Source: Thermomicrobium sp. 4228-Ro (GTDB taxonomy: Bacteria > Chloroflexota > Chloroflexia > Thermomicrobiales > Thermomicrobiaceae). From it: a stretch of 64,000 nt of DNA. The notes beneath the pieces were generated by a model, which had not been told where the DNA came from, searched no databases, and worked only from the letters and a program-made list of their open reading frames with translations. The stretch lies in contig NZ_JAPFQM010000001.1 in NCBI RefSeq assembly GCF_026241205.1, positions 1,364,001 through 1,428,000 of the forward strand, given 5' to 3'. The position numbers and the translations under genes are program-made. Shown here in pieces: positions 8,955-18,228 of the stretch; positions within the stretch are counted from its first letter, which is position 1; the number at the start of each line of letters is the position of its first letter.

Positions 8955-11084
8955 ATGAGTGTCTTCGAGCAGTTCGGGCGCTGGCTTCGCCGGCGACAAG
9001 GGATCGAGCGGAATCCGCTCTATCGGATCGCGAGCGATGTCGTCGAGGGGCGACTGACGGTCGAGCGAGCGTATGCGGCGGCTGAGCATCCGAGCACGGT
9101 CGCGCGGCTCGCTGATGGTGACCTGTGGGAAGTGCTCGACGAGGCGAGTCATCTCGCGCTCGATCGGCCGGATCAGGCGTTGCTCCTGAGCCGCCTGGTG
9201 ATCCTCGCTGCCCGGCAGAAGGGGTTCGACCGCGTCCTGATGGAGGCGAACCTACGGGCAGCCGATATCCTGGCCGAGTATCTCGGGCCGGACGAGGATG
9301 AGACACGGGAGGCCGAGCGGCAACGGGAGCAGGAGCTGCATCTCCAGGAAGCGCTGCGAGCAGCGCGGCGGATTGCCAATGCAGCTGGACAGCGGCGTGC
9401 ACTGGCTCGCCTGGCTCGTCTCGCCTGGCAACGCGGGGACCGGGACCGGGCCCGCGAGCTCCTCCTGCGCCAGCTCGAGTCCGGTCGCGAGGACACCGAC
9501 ACGCTCGAGGATGTCGAGACCGCACTCATGCTCGGCGATCTGGCCCGGCAAGAGGGGAACCTTTCGGCTGCCCGGGAGTTCTACAACCGGGCGAGTCGGA
9601 GTGCCCGGCGGGTCGGTCACTATGCTGGCATGGTCGATGCCTTGCTCCGGCAAGTCGCCATCCTCCGGGAACTCGGCGACCTCGATGCAGCGTACGCCCT
9701 CCTCCAGCAGGCCCATGAGGCAGCTGAGCGGATGATCGACCATCGTCTGCAGGCTGAGATCGCGATCCAGATCGGCGCGATCCTGGCCGAGCAACGGCGG
9801 CTCAGTCAGGCCCGTGCTGCGCTCGTCATGGCGCTCGAGCGAGCGCGCGCAGCAGCCGACCTCGCGCTGGAGAGCCGCTGCTTGATCGGCTTGACGCAGA
9901 TCGAGCGACAAGCTGGGAAGTTCCGCGACGCAGCGGATCACCTGCATCAGCTCGCCAACCTCGAGCTTCGTCTCGGCAACCGGCGTGCCGCGATTCGGGC
10001 ACTGCTCGATGCTGCCGAGTTCTCGCTCGAGGCGCGACAGCCGCAGCGCGCGCTGCAGTTGCTCCAACTTGCCCAGCAGCAGAGCGAGGCGAACGAAGAT
10101 CAGGCGCTGCGCCAGCGGCTGTTCGGTCTTTCTGGGCTCGCGCATGCCGCACTCGATCATCGTGGCGAGGCGCTCGAATATCTCTACCAGGCGTTCCGGC
10201 TGGCCCAACAGAGCGGTGATGTCGGTGAACAGGCCCGCTGGTTGATCGGGACCGGCGAAGTGCTGCTCGAGTTCGGTGAGCTCCAGGATGCGATCACGGT
10301 TGCCAAGCACGCAGCAGCCCTCGTCCGTACGGCCGGAAGCCTCAAACTCGAGGCGCAACTGGCTGTGCTGCTGGGGGCGATCGCGCTGGCGCGTGGATTG
10401 CGCCGGGAAGCTGAACAGCATCTTCTGCAGGCGTGCGAGCAGGCAGAGCGAGCCCGCGACTTCGCCGCCCAGGAGCGAGCGCTCTTGCTTCTGGCCGAAC
10501 TGCAACTCCAGGATGCCGATCCGCACGGGGCCATCGGCTATCTCCGGCAAGCGCTCGAACTGGCCACGGCGACGGGGAACGACGAGCTTCGTGCCCGCCT
10601 GCATGGGCGGATCGCCCGCCTCTACCAGTCGTTGCACTTCTTCCGCGAAGCGGAGGAGCATTACCGGGCTGCCCGACAGATCGCACAGGAGATCGATTCG
10701 TTGCCGCTCCTCGCGCGAGCCCTGCGTGGTCTAGCCACGGTGCTCGATGCCTCCGGTCGGGTCGACGAGGCACTGACGACCTATCGCGAGGCGATCGCGC
10801 TGGCGGAGCAACTGGGTGACCGGCGGGCAGCACTGGCGCTCCACTACAACGCAGCGCTTCTCCTGTTGGATCGCGGCAATGACGGGGAAGCCCGCTATCA
10901 CCTGCGCCTCGCCCACGAGCTGGCTCTGGCCTTGGGCGATGACCAGTTCGCTGCCAGCCTGCGGGAGTTGCTCGGGCCGGAGACCCGCCAGACCGCTAGC
11001 TTCGAGGAACCGGCTGACGAGCTCCTGAGCGAGTCCCCACTGAGCCCACGCCGGCGAACGGAGTCACCGTACGATCTCCCCTAA
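8955..11084 (+). CDS. TPR-repeat protein
   Basis: 709 residues from ATG 8955, 5 bp after the dehydratase. Almost the whole protein is helical pairs of about 34-40 residues with tetratricopeptide spacing (for example GDLDAAYALLQQAHEAAERM, HRGEALEYLYQAFRLAQQSG and GRVDEALTTYREAIALAEQLGDR). No signal peptide or membrane helix is visible, so it is probably a cytoplasmic scaffold for protein-protein contacts. The gene downstream encodes a PP2C-like membrane protein; a joint signalling role is possible but only inferred. The C-terminal 40 residues are acidic and then Ser/Arg-rich. Confidence 0.85.
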   Translation: MSVFEQFGRWLRRRQGIERNPLYRIASDVVEGRLTVERAYAAAEHPSTVARLADGDLWEVLDEASHLALDRPDQALLLSRLVILAARQKGFDRVLMEANLRAADILAEYLGPDEDETREAERQREQELHLQEALRAARRIANAAGQRRALARLARLAWQRGDRDRARELLLRQLESGREDTDTLEDVETALMLGDLARQEGNLSAAREFYNRASRSARRVGHYAGMVDALLRQVAILRELGDLDAAYALLQQAHEAAERMIDHRLQAEIAIQIGAILAEQRRLSQARAALVMALERARAAADLALESRCLIGLTQIERQAGKFRDAADHLHQLANLELRLGNRRAAIRALLDAAEFSLEARQPQRALQLLQLAQQQSEANEDQALRQRLFGLSGLAHAALDHRGEALEYLYQAFRLAQQSGDVGEQARWLIGTGEVLLEFGELQDAITVAKHAAALVRTAGSLKLEAQLAVLLGAIALARGLRREAEQHLLQACEQAERARDFAAQERALLLLAELQLQDADPHGAIGYLRQALELATATGNDELRARLHGRIARLYQSLHFFREAEEHYRAARQIAQEIDSLPLLARALRGLATVLDASGRVDEALTTYREAIALAEQLGDRRAALALHYNAALLLLDRGNDGEARYHLRLAHELALALGDDQFAASLRELLGPETRQTASFEEPADELLSESPLSPRRRTESPYDLP

Positions 11085-11266
11085 CCTCTGGTGCCGCGTA
11101 CGAACGCGTGTTCCTCTAGACGTACGTACACCGCCTGTGCTAGACTGCACGGTGCCAGGCAGGCACCAGTGGGGTGCGTTGGCGCGTGGGAACACCGGAT
11201 CCCCGCGCTCTGGGGTGCCGTGTTGCCTGGCACGGACCTGGCGATCGGCGAGAGGAGCGAAGAGGG

Positions 11267-13573
11267 ATGTCGTACGTCGTCGAGCGGAGCGTCCGGTTCG
11301 CGCGGGCCAGTTCGTCGCCCTATGCTGCATTGCAGCTCAGCGGTGAACAGCAAACGACCGGGTTGCGGCTCTTCGCGGCCGTGGTCGAACCGCTCGAGCC
11401 GTTCCCGAGCAGCCCGGAGGTCGGCCGGCGCGTGCTCGCCCTCTTGCAGCATGCTGTCTGGCAACTCGGCCCGCACGCTTCGCTGGACGAGCTGAGCGAG
11501 GCGCTCACGGAAGCCTTTCTGCGCGCCAACCACTGGCTGGTGACGCTCAACAGCGGTCGTCCCGGTTCCCAGTGGCATCGCTTCGGTGCGACCTGTGCTT
11601 TGTTGAACGGTAAAGACCTCGTGCTCGCACAGGTTCCGCCGAGTGCAGCGATCGTCACACAAGATCGCGAGATCTTCGCCTTTCCGCCCGAAGCGGACGA
11701 GCCGGCACGCTTCGCGAGCGCGCTCGGGAGCGCACGCCAGCTCCAGCCAGCTCTCTATTACACCCGCAGTGCTCCCGGTGACCTCCTCGTGCTGACGACA
11801 GCAGCCTACGGGCAAGAGTTGCTGTCTCGGTACGGAAGACGTCTCGTGGATGCGACTCCTGCACAGATCTTCGATCTGCTCGAAGAGCTGTCCCTCGATC
11901 ACGGCGATCCCACCAGCCCCCCGGTGGTCGCCTTGCGTCTTCCGGAACCGCTCCGGTTCACACAGCAACCCGTCCGCCGCGTGAGCGAACTCTTGCGGCT
12001 CCTCCTGCCGGAGCGCCAACCGCAGGACGAACGTCCTGCGACGAGTGTGGACGGATCGGATGTTGACGCGGTGCAGGCGCACGGGCAGACTAGAAACGCG
12101 CCGGAGGAGTGGGCTGCGGACGAACCAGGAACCCGAGCGACGGCCCAGCCGGACGATGACCCACTCGCCGTGTACGGGCAACAGGTCGGTGAAGGGGTTG
12201 ACAGCGAGCCGCCACCAGCGGCTCCCAGGGGTAGGGGGCGAACGCTGATCGAGCTTATCGCTGGGCTCGCCATTGCGACCGTCACCGGGTTAGCCGGGAT
12301 CTGGCAGCTCTTCCGGCGCCGACGGCGACCGCTTCTCCCGCAGGATGAAGGGACATTCGGTCTGCCCCGACTGGAGCGACACGAGGACCGCATTCGGCTT
12401 CCCGATCTCACCCCGGTGCGTCGTCAGTTGCCGCGCTTGCCAGCGAGTCGCCTGACCGGGCTCATCGCCTTGGGGATCATCGGGGCACTCACGACGACGC
12501 TGGTCGTCTCGATCCAAAGCGAGCGAACGTCCGAGCGTGAACAGGCGTACACGCAGCTGTACCAGTCCGCGGTTGCCGAGCGCCAGCTGGCTGAACAGTC
12601 AACCGACCCGGCGATCGCGCGAGCCTACCTGCACACAGCTTCACAGCGTTTGGAACGTGCCGCTGCACTTGGACTGGATCCGCAGCTCGTCACGCAGGAA
12701 CGGGCGGCGATCGAGCGTGCCCTCGATCGGTTGCTGCATGTCGAGCGGTTGCCGGCGAATGCGGTACAGCTCCTCGGTGCCGTACCCCCGGCTCCGGACG
12801 GTGTCACACCGCGTCTCTTCTTCGGGAACGGTCAGCTCTACCTGCTCACCGATGCGCTGTACCGGCTCGATGCTGGTGGAACGCGTCTCGTACGCCTGCT
12901 CGGTCCAGGTGACCGGGTCGATGGTGTCGCGGTGGGGACGCTCGTCGGTGCAACCTGGGACGACGGTGTCCCGGTGGCGTTCGACGGCAGCGTCGCGTAT
13001 CGTTTCGATCCCACGACTGCCCGCTGGAGCGCAATTCCAGTGGGCACGTTTGGCGCCCCGTACCAGAACGTCGCGGCTGTCGGTGCCTTCACTGGGAACC
13101 TCTACCTGCTGCAGCCGCAGAGCGGACAGATCCTCCGTTTCCTGAGCGGTTCCTATCAGAACCTGCCCGAGGACTGGACCGGTGGCCAATCAGCTGATCG
13201 GCTGCGCGCAGCGGTCGATTTCGAGATCGACGGTCGGATCCATGTGTTGCTCGCTGATGGGACGGTGCTCAGCTTCTACCGTGGCGCGCTGGAAACGGAG
13301 GCCAAGCCCCAGATCGACCCACCGGTGAGCGACGCGGTGGCCCTGTCGCAGCAACCGGAGCGCCCCTACCGCTACGTGGGGACGCGGAGCGGCCGGATCA
13401 TCCGGCTGCGCACGGACGGCACGGTCGTCCAGCAGTTCGTGAGCGGGGCTGGAGCACCGTCGCTCGACGGACTTCTCGACGTAGCGGTGGACGATGTGCA
13501 GGGTTTGGCGTACGTGCTGACCGAGCGCGGGCTTTTCCTCGTCCGCTTGCCAGCGCCACCAGCGGGTTCCTAG
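11267..13573 (+). CDS. PP2C-like domain / two-helix membrane protein with C-terminal propeller-like domain
   Basis: 768 residues from ATG 11267 (GAGGAG upstream; a longer frame upstream lacks protein-like sequence). Residues 1-230 resemble a PP2C/SpoIIE-type phosphatase fold (FGATCALLNGKDLVLAQVP, then GDLLVLTTAAYGQELLSRYG), but the metal-binding Asp-Gly motifs of active PP2C are not evident. A low-complexity linker follows, then two membrane helices near 326 and 395 with an Arg-rich loop between them, a coiled-coil-like segment (about 420-470), and a repeat-rich C-terminus resembling beta-propeller blades. Similar domain orders occur near FHA/PP2C signalling clusters, but the exact role is unknown. 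It overlaps the convergent gene by 4 bp. Confidence 0.7.
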   Translation: MSYVVERSVRFARASSSPYAALQLSGEQQTTGLRLFAAVVEPLEPFPSSPEVGRRVLALLQHAVWQLGPHASLDELSEALTEAFLRANHWLVTLNSGRPGSQWHRFGATCALLNGKDLVLAQVPPSAAIVTQDREIFAFPPEADEPARFASALGSARQLQPALYYTRSAPGDLLVLTTAAYGQELLSRYGRRLVDATPAQIFDLLEELSLDHGDPTSPPVVALRLPEPLRFTQQPVRRVSELLRLLLPERQPQDERPATSVDGSDVDAVQAHGQTRNAPEEWAADEPGTRATAQPDDDPLAVYGQQVGEGVDSEPPPAAPRGRGRTLIELIAGLAIATVTGLAGIWQLFRRRRRPLLPQDEGTFGLPRLERHEDRIRLPDLTPVRRQLPRLPASRLTGLIALGIIGALTTTLVVSIQSERTSEREQAYTQLYQSAVAERQLAEQSTDPAIARAYLHTASQRLERAAALGLDPQLVTQERAAIERALDRLLHVERLPANAVQLLGAVPPAPDGVTPRLFFGNGQLYLLTDALYRLDAGGTRLVRLLGPGDRVDGVAVGTLVGATWDDGVPVAFDGSVAYRFDPTTARWSAIPVGTFGAPYQNVAAVGAFTGNLYLLQPQSGQILRFLSGSYQNLPEDWTGGQSADRLRAAVDFEIDGRIHVLLADGTVLSFYRGALETEAKPQIDPPVSDAVALSQQPERPYRYVGTRSGRIIRLRTDGTVVQQFVSGAGAPSLDGLLDVAVDDVQGLAYVLTERGLFLVRLPAPPAGS

Positions 13574-14226
13574 GCCCACGGCGGATCGCTCACGTCGTCG
13601 ACTCCGAACCGCACCGATTCCTCGCCGATCCGGACGAGGACGGTGCGGTCGCGTGTGCGGACCGACTGGACGATACCGACGCCACGCGGCGTAACGACTG
13701 TCGCACCGATGCGGGGATAGCGGCCGGGTCGCAGGCGGCTCCCCTGCAAGAGGCGGGTCAAAGCTCGCTCGACCGAGCCGTCATCGCGAGCAATGCGCCC
13801 GAGGCTACCGTGCAACGCCAGGTCTGGTTCGAGGGTGACCACCGCGATCGGACAGTCGTATCGCTCACTCAGCGTTCGAACCAGCTGGGTGACCTCGCTC
13901 GCCGACGACGTGACCAACTCGAGCACGATCCCGCCAGCGAGCGAGGGCCGGATGCCGCGCACCTTCTTGGCCCACTCCGCAGTGAGCGACCGTGCGAGGG
14001 TAAGACCGCGCTCCAGGAGTGCTGGCAACCCACGCAGCTCGTCCTCACGCAACGGGCGTGCGGAGAGGAGGTCGCTGTCATCCTCGCAAACGAGCAGTGG
14101 CTCCGCACCGACGAGTGCTGCTGCTTCCTCGCCGAGCGGCCCTGGCACTGCTAGCCAGGACGAGTCGGCCGGTGTCTCCGCCCACTCGACACCTGCCGAG
14201 CCGAGCCGTCGGACCGCACACCTCAT
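13570..14226 (-). CDS. Possible divergent PSP1/RicT-like protein downstream of holB
   Basis: 218 residues from ATG 14226, whose start overlaps the holB stop as ATGA. Residues about 75-150 (LLERGLTLARSLTAEWAKKV, then GGIVLELVTSSASEVTQLVRTLSERYDCPIAVVTL) resemble the second half of the PSP1 domain, where a beta-alpha-beta unit follows a helix. In Firmicutes the RicT/YaaT gene lies next to holB, which supports the idea. The cysteines that hold Fe-S clusters in RicT are absent, and the C-terminal RGVGIVQSVRTRDRTVLVRIG looks like a small beta-barrel. The assignment is tentative: the gene is certainly real, the function is not. Confidence 0.7.
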   Translation of the reverse strand: MRCAVRRLGSAGVEWAETPADSSWLAVPGPLGEEAAALVGAEPLLVCEDDSDLLSARPLREDELRGLPALLERGLTLARSLTAEWAKKVRGIRPSLAGGIVLELVTSSASEVTQLVRTLSERYDCPIAVVTLEPDLALHGSLGRIARDDGSVERALTRLLQGSRLRPGRYPRIGATVVTPRGVGIVQSVRTRDRTVLVRIGEESVRFGVDDVSDPPWA

Positions 14227-15269
14227 CCGCTCTGCTCCGTCCACACGACCGCCAGCGCATCCAGTGCCAGTCGCGCTTGCACGTTCGCCTCCAGGTCAGC
14301 CATGCTCTGGAGTGTCGCCTCGAGTGCTGCGACCGTCCCAGCGAGCCCTCGGCGTCGTGCCAGCGCTTGGAGTGCTGCTCGGGCTTCCTCGTGTACGATC
14401 GGTGCTGCCTGGTCGGCGGCCAGCCAGACCGCGTCGCGCCAGAGTTCAGCGGCCAGCAGCAACATCTTCCGCACCGCTGCCCGCTTGCCTCGCCGGTACT
14501 GCTCGGTGAGACGTCGCGCGAACCCGACTGCCGCCAACGGCTCGGACATCGCAGCGACGACTTCTCCGACCCGCTGCTCGTACCCGGCGAGGGCAGTTTC
14601 GTCCTCCACCAGGCGGAAGGCTTCGGCGATCCGCCCGCGCACGAGGGTGGCGATCCGTTTCGCACGCTCACGACTGACACCGCGTGCGGACAACGCCTCC
14701 TGGATCACGTGTGCCGGGAGCGGGGTGAGGTGAAAGATCTGGCAACGCGAGCGGATCGTTTCCGGCAGGGCGTGAGTGTCCTCGGCGATGAGCAGCAGTA
14801 CTGCATACGGTGGAGGCTCTTCCAATGTCTTCAGGAGCGCATCCGCGGCGTCGCGCGAGAGTCGCTCGGCATCGTCGATGATCGCGACGCGCCAAGCACC
14901 TTCGAGCGGGCGCAGCGAGAGGCTCGCACGGAACTCTCGGATCCGATCGATCGAGATGAGCTTGATGTCGTCCGGTTCCGCATCCAGTGCGATCCGCGTC
15001 ACGTCCGGATGGACGCGCCGGGCGACGCGCTCGCACGCTCGGCAATGGCCGCATGGGCGTTCGGCGAGCGGTGCCTCGCAGAGCAGCGCGCTCGCGAAGG
15101 CGTAGGCCAACGTCGTCCGGCCGATCCCCGCTGGGCCGGCGAAGAGGTAGGCATGGTGAACCTGGCCAGCATGGAGTGCGCGGGTCAGCGTGCTGGTGAC
15201 TCGTTCGTGTCCGAGGACTGGCCACCGCGGCGCTGGTTGCGAAGGAAGCGCATCGATCCGTTCGCTCAT
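14223..15269 (-). CDS. holB: DNA polymerase III delta' subunit
   Basis: 348 residues, a clamp-loader AAA+ subunit. N-terminal VLGHERVTSTLTRALHAG, a P-loop-like GPAGIGRTT in which Arg replaces the usual Lys (delta' subunits need not hydrolyse ATP), a zinc module with C-x2-C spacing (CGHCRACERV), Walker B-like WRVAIIDDAERLS, LLKTLEEPPP and the SRC sensor motif (IRSRCQ). The gene starts in an ATGA overlap with the membrane protein upstream and ends in the same kind of overlap with the next gene, so three genes are translationally coupled. Confidence 0.93.
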   Translation of the reverse strand: MSERIDALPSQPAPRWPVLGHERVTSTLTRALHAGQVHHAYLFAGPAGIGRTTLAYAFASALLCEAPLAERPCGHCRACERVARRVHPDVTRIALDAEPDDIKLISIDRIREFRASLSLRPLEGAWRVAIIDDAERLSRDAADALLKTLEEPPPYAVLLLIAEDTHALPETIRSRCQIFHLTPLPAHVIQEALSARGVSRERAKRIATLVRGRIAEAFRLVEDETALAGYEQRVGEVVAAMSEPLAAVGFARRLTEQYRRGKRAAVRKMLLLAAELWRDAVWLAADQAAPIVHEEARAALQALARRRGLAGTVAALEATLQSMADLEANVQARLALDALAVVWTEQSG

Positions 15270-16024
15270 TTCGCCTTGGCTGGTTCGCGTGTCGGGAGCG
15301 AAATCGGTCCTTCGACCTGTTCGCCCTGCGCGAGTGCCGTCACGATCTCCTCGATCTCAGCGTTGCTCAGTCGCCGCTCGGTACCGTAGGCGCGGATCGC
15401 GTCGAGGAGCTCCTTGCGGGTGACGACGGTGATCGGGCTCTCGACCACTTCGAGCTGGGCCTGATCGTTCAGAAAGACGATCAGCCCATCGACGTGCTCG
15501 GCTCCGGGCAAGTCGCGCTGCTGGAGAAACGTGCGGAGTGCCTCCATCTGGCGCTGGCATTCGACGGTCGGGTTGCCGAGCGGCGGTCCGCCGAAGGTCA
15601 GGAGACGCAGGATAAAGCGATCCAAACGCCGCCAGCGTGTGCCGCGCACGACGATACGGCCCGCCAGTTCCCGTGTCGTGATGTTCAGGATACCCCCGGG
15701 CCAGACGAGCACATGTTCCGGTCGCCAGCCGGCGGGGATGTCCGGGTAGTGGACGAGCGTGTAGCGATCGTTGAGACGACGCAAGGTTGCATCCAAAAGC
15801 TCGTCAGGACGCGGGCGCCGGTTCCACTTCGCCCACTGTTGCATCCCAGCATTGAAAAAGAGGAAGCCAGTGATGAGGGCAGCGTACGCGAGATAGATAT
15901 AGAGCAGCTGCTGGAAGAAGGTTAGGGCGATCGAACCGAACAAGCCGGTGAGCCCGACGGCGATCATGACGCGCGACGCGCGCTGACGACGCTTCAGGTA
16001 ACCGACATTCCGCACGACGCGCAT
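15266..16024 (-). CDS. Membrane protein with degenerate NERD-like domain
   Basis: 252 residues. Two adjacent hydrophobic segments (about 19-60: MIAVGLTGLFGSIALTFF and YIYLAYAALITGFLFF), then a soluble region with HVLVWPGGILNITTRELAGRI and GNPTVECQRQMEALRTFL. The second part follows the pattern of NERD domains (hV..p.Gif.iE.K...G.i then NP..Q...L), but the Glu and Lys expected at the nuclease site read as Thr and Arg, so catalysis is unlikely. Function unknown. It is the first gene of a three-gene coupled run ending in holB and the RicT-like gene. Confidence 0.75.
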   Translation of the reverse strand: MRVVRNVGYLKRRQRASRVMIAVGLTGLFGSIALTFFQQLLYIYLAYAALITGFLFFNAGMQQWAKWNRRPRPDELLDATLRRLNDRYTLVHYPDIPAGWRPEHVLVWPGGILNITTRELAGRIVVRGTRWRRLDRFILRLLTFGGPPLGNPTVECQRQMEALRTFLQQRDLPGAEHVDGLIVFLNDQAQLEVVESPITVVTRKELLDAIRAYGTERRLSNAEIEEIVTALAQGEQVEGPISLPTREPAKAK

Positions 16025-16079
16025 CGGACTCCCCCTGCTCGGCTTACCGCCTTCACCTACGGTCAGTCTAGCATGCCTT

Positions 16080-16946
16080 TCAGGACGAAGCTGGTGGCTG
16101 TGGCGAGGACGGGTGGAAGATCATGACGGTTCGCGGATAAGGGGCACTGATACCGGCCTCGCGCAGGGCGTACAGGATGCGACGGCGTAGCTCCCGCGCG
16201 ACGCGCCACTGCTCGCGAGGTCGCGTCTTCACCGCGATCCGGATCGTCGCCTGCTGCTGGCCGATCGATTCCACGCCGAACACCTCGCCCGGCTCGAGAA
16301 CGAGAGGCCCCAGCTCAGGATCGCTCGGCAGTGCCGCCAGAAGCGGCCGCAGGATATCGATGATGCGATCGACGTCCTCCTCCGGGACCAGCGGGACATC
16401 GATGATCGCACGTGCCCAATCACGCGACAGGTTCTGGACGATACGGATCTCCCCGTTCGGGACGATGACGTAGGCACCCTCGAGCGTGCGGAGCGCCGTG
16501 TACCGGAGTGTCAGCGCTTCCACCGAGCCGCTCACATTGTTGACGTGAATCACGTCCCCGACGTGGTATTGGTCCTCCAGGACGATGAAGATCCCTGCGA
16601 TGACGTCGCGGATGAGTGTCTGGGCACCGAGGCCGAGAGCCAGACCAACGACGCCCGCACTCGCCAACAACGGGCCGATCGGCACGCCATAGATTGAGAG
16701 GATCGTGAGCAGGGCGAGAAGGATTACGGTCAAGCGTACGGCCGATTCAGCGAGCGTCGTCAACGTGCGGACACGCGCGGCTTCTTCGCGCGCGGACAAC
16801 CGCTCGGATTGCAGCGCCCGTGCAACTGCGCGCTGGATCGTCGCGCGGGTCAGGCGGAGTACGATCCAGGCCAGGAGAATGATGACGAGGGCGAGAATCG
16901 TCGGTTCGACGAGCGCCGCCAGGCGGTCGAGGAAACGATCGATCAT
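16080..16946 (-). CDS. MscS-family mechanosensitive ion channel
   Basis: 288 residues. Three N-terminal membrane helices (ILALVIILLAWIVLRL; LTVILLALLTILSIYGV; then the pore-lining helix GVVGLALGLGAQTLIRDVIAGIF), followed by the MscS beta domain (YHVGDVIHVNNVSGSVEALTLRYTALR; YVIVPNGEI) and the cytoplasmic alpha/beta domain. Such channels open under membrane tension and release solutes in hypo-osmotic shock. The glycine/alanine pattern of the pore helix is well kept. The gene stands alone; 130 bp with no gene lie on either side. Confidence 0.93.
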   Translation of the reverse strand: MIDRFLDRLAALVEPTILALVIILLAWIVLRLTRATIQRAVARALQSERLSAREEAARVRTLTTLAESAVRLTVILLALLTILSIYGVPIGPLLASAGVVGLALGLGAQTLIRDVIAGIFIVLEDQYHVGDVIHVNNVSGSVEALTLRYTALRTLEGAYVIVPNGEIRIVQNLSRDWARAIIDVPLVPEEDVDRIIDILRPLLAALPSDPELGPLVLEPGEVFGVESIGQQQATIRIAVKTRPREQWRVARELRRRILYALREAGISAPYPRTVMIFHPSSPQPPASS

Positions 16947-16988
16947 CGCATCTCCGTTCGCGGTGTCCGGTACCTGGGAGGACAGGAG

Positions 16989-17795
16989 TTACTCGACGCT
17001 CTCGTCCGTGCCGGGGTTACCGAGTATCTGCTCCCATCCTCGGAGTCCCTCCTCGGTGAGGACGAGCGTGCCACGGGCGATCGCTGTTTCCGCTGGGATT
17101 TCCGTCCGGATCGGGGCCAAGACAGCGACGACGGACGAGAGTTCTCGACGCAATCGTTCGATGCGTTCGCCGGTGACCGCCAGTGTCGATTCATCCAGTT
17201 GCGGAACCACCCACAGGAGGAGCCAGATCGGTCCTTGCCTGCCGGGATAGCGCAGGGTACCGGAGACCGCTACCCGGGCACTGAGCCAGACCTCTGCGGC
17301 CTCGCTGGACAGCTGCAGTTCATCGTAGAAGAGGCCAGGTGTTCCCCACCGGAGCTGGGTCAGCCAGCGGCAGAACATGGTGGGAACGTGTCGCTCGATC
17401 TCTTGCCCGAGTACGAGGAGCGCGAGGCGCTCCTGCTCGCGCACGATCTGCCGGAGCAACACGTTGACACCGACCAGTTGGCCTGTCACGTGTTCGAACT
17501 GGTCGGCCAGCGCGACGACGGCTTGACGGATGGCCGCATCGGCCTCTGCGACTCGTTCGATCTGGTTCGCGACCGTCGTCAAGATCTCGTTCACCCGGCC
17601 TTGCGCTCCGGTCATCTCGCGGAACAGCGTACTGACCTCACGCATCGCCTCGGAGACACCGCGTAGCTGATCGGTGGTTTGCCCCTGAACGCGAATCAAC
17701 TCCTTCAGTTGGTCGACCGTGATCCGGTGCAAGGAGACGATCTCGCGGACTGCATGCTGGATGGCATCGATCGGTGACGAGTGGTTCGGTTCCAC
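16989..17795 (-). CDS. Coiled-coil protein of unknown function
   Basis: 268 residues. The N-terminal half (about 10-125) has long heptad-like stretches (TTDQLRGVSEAMREVSTLFREMTG; VNEILTTVANQIERVAEADAAIRQ) typical of a coiled coil. The C-terminal half is globular, with VWLSARVAVSGTLRYPG and IWLLLWVVPQLDESTLAVTGERIERL; its strand-helix pattern is vaguely like a restriction-type nuclease fold but no D-E-x-K set is clear. No signal or membrane segment. It lies 215 nt downstream of the structured RNA element at 18.0-18.2 kb, on the same strand, so that RNA might be its leader. Function unknown. Confidence 0.65.
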   Translation of the reverse strand: MEPNHSSPIDAIQHAVREIVSLHRITVDQLKELIRVQGQTTDQLRGVSEAMREVSTLFREMTGAQGRVNEILTTVANQIERVAEADAAIRQAVVALADQFEHVTGQLVGVNVLLRQIVREQERLALLVLGQEIERHVPTMFCRWLTQLRWGTPGLFYDELQLSSEAAEVWLSARVAVSGTLRYPGRQGPIWLLLWVVPQLDESTLAVTGERIERLRRELSSVVAVLAPIRTEIPAETAIARGTLVLTEEGLRGWEQILGNPGTDESVE

Positions 17796-18009
17796 GCATT
17801 CCCCCGTTCCCGCTCACATGCCTCGAGGATAGCACGCGTGCTCCTGCACTGTAAGCGAGCGCGGTGAACCAGGAACCGAGCGTTGCACGCGTTTCTCACA
17901 GAAGCGAGCACAACGAGCGGGGAGAAACATTGTACTCCCTGGTCGCTGCAGCGTGCGCCAGGCCCGACGGTGTGCTGCATGGAGGGCAGGCCTTGCTGGT
18001 GGACGAGAC

Positions 18010-18222
18010 AGAAAACGCGACCCCGACGAGCCCTTCGTGTCCCGGCGCGCTCCGCCAGTCTCGAACTCACCCCCTTCCCGGCTCGCGCCGGTCCGGTTGG
18101 AGGTCGATTCTGGTGCCGCCCTCTCGGAGCGGCAGTCCCGGTAGGTGGCTACCGGAACCGGATCGGGCTATCCGGTCTCCCGGATGCCCTGCGACGGTCC
18201 GACGACGACTCGTCGGGATCGC
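18010..18222 (-). ncRNA. Candidate structured RNA, family unknown
   Basis: A well-placed promoter ends 7 nt before position 18222. The predicted RNA begins with a 14-base arm (18209-18222) that pairs with 18017-18030 (13 Watson-Crick pairs and one G-U), followed at once by GTTTTCTGTCT. Inside are four local hairpins read on the minus strand: GGGC-ATCCGG-GAGA-CCGGAT-A-GCCC with a GNRA loop (about 18163-18187), GTTCCGGTAG-CCAC-CTACCGGGAC, TGCCGCTC/GGGCGGCA, and CCGGC-GCGA-GCCGG (18078-18091). The 5' arm can also pair with the TCGTCGTCGG next to it, so two folds compete. It does not show SRP, RNase P, tmRNA or full cobalamin-box signatures. No protein frame is convincing here. Confidence 0.6.
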
Positions 18223-18228
18223 ATCCTT

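Noticed and set aside
18020-18100. Partial resemblance of the unknown RNA to a cobalamin riboswitch core (GGGAAGGGGGTGAG)
   Set aside because: The B12 box and ACTG block are missing in the right order, unlike the complete aptamer at 31.6 kb.
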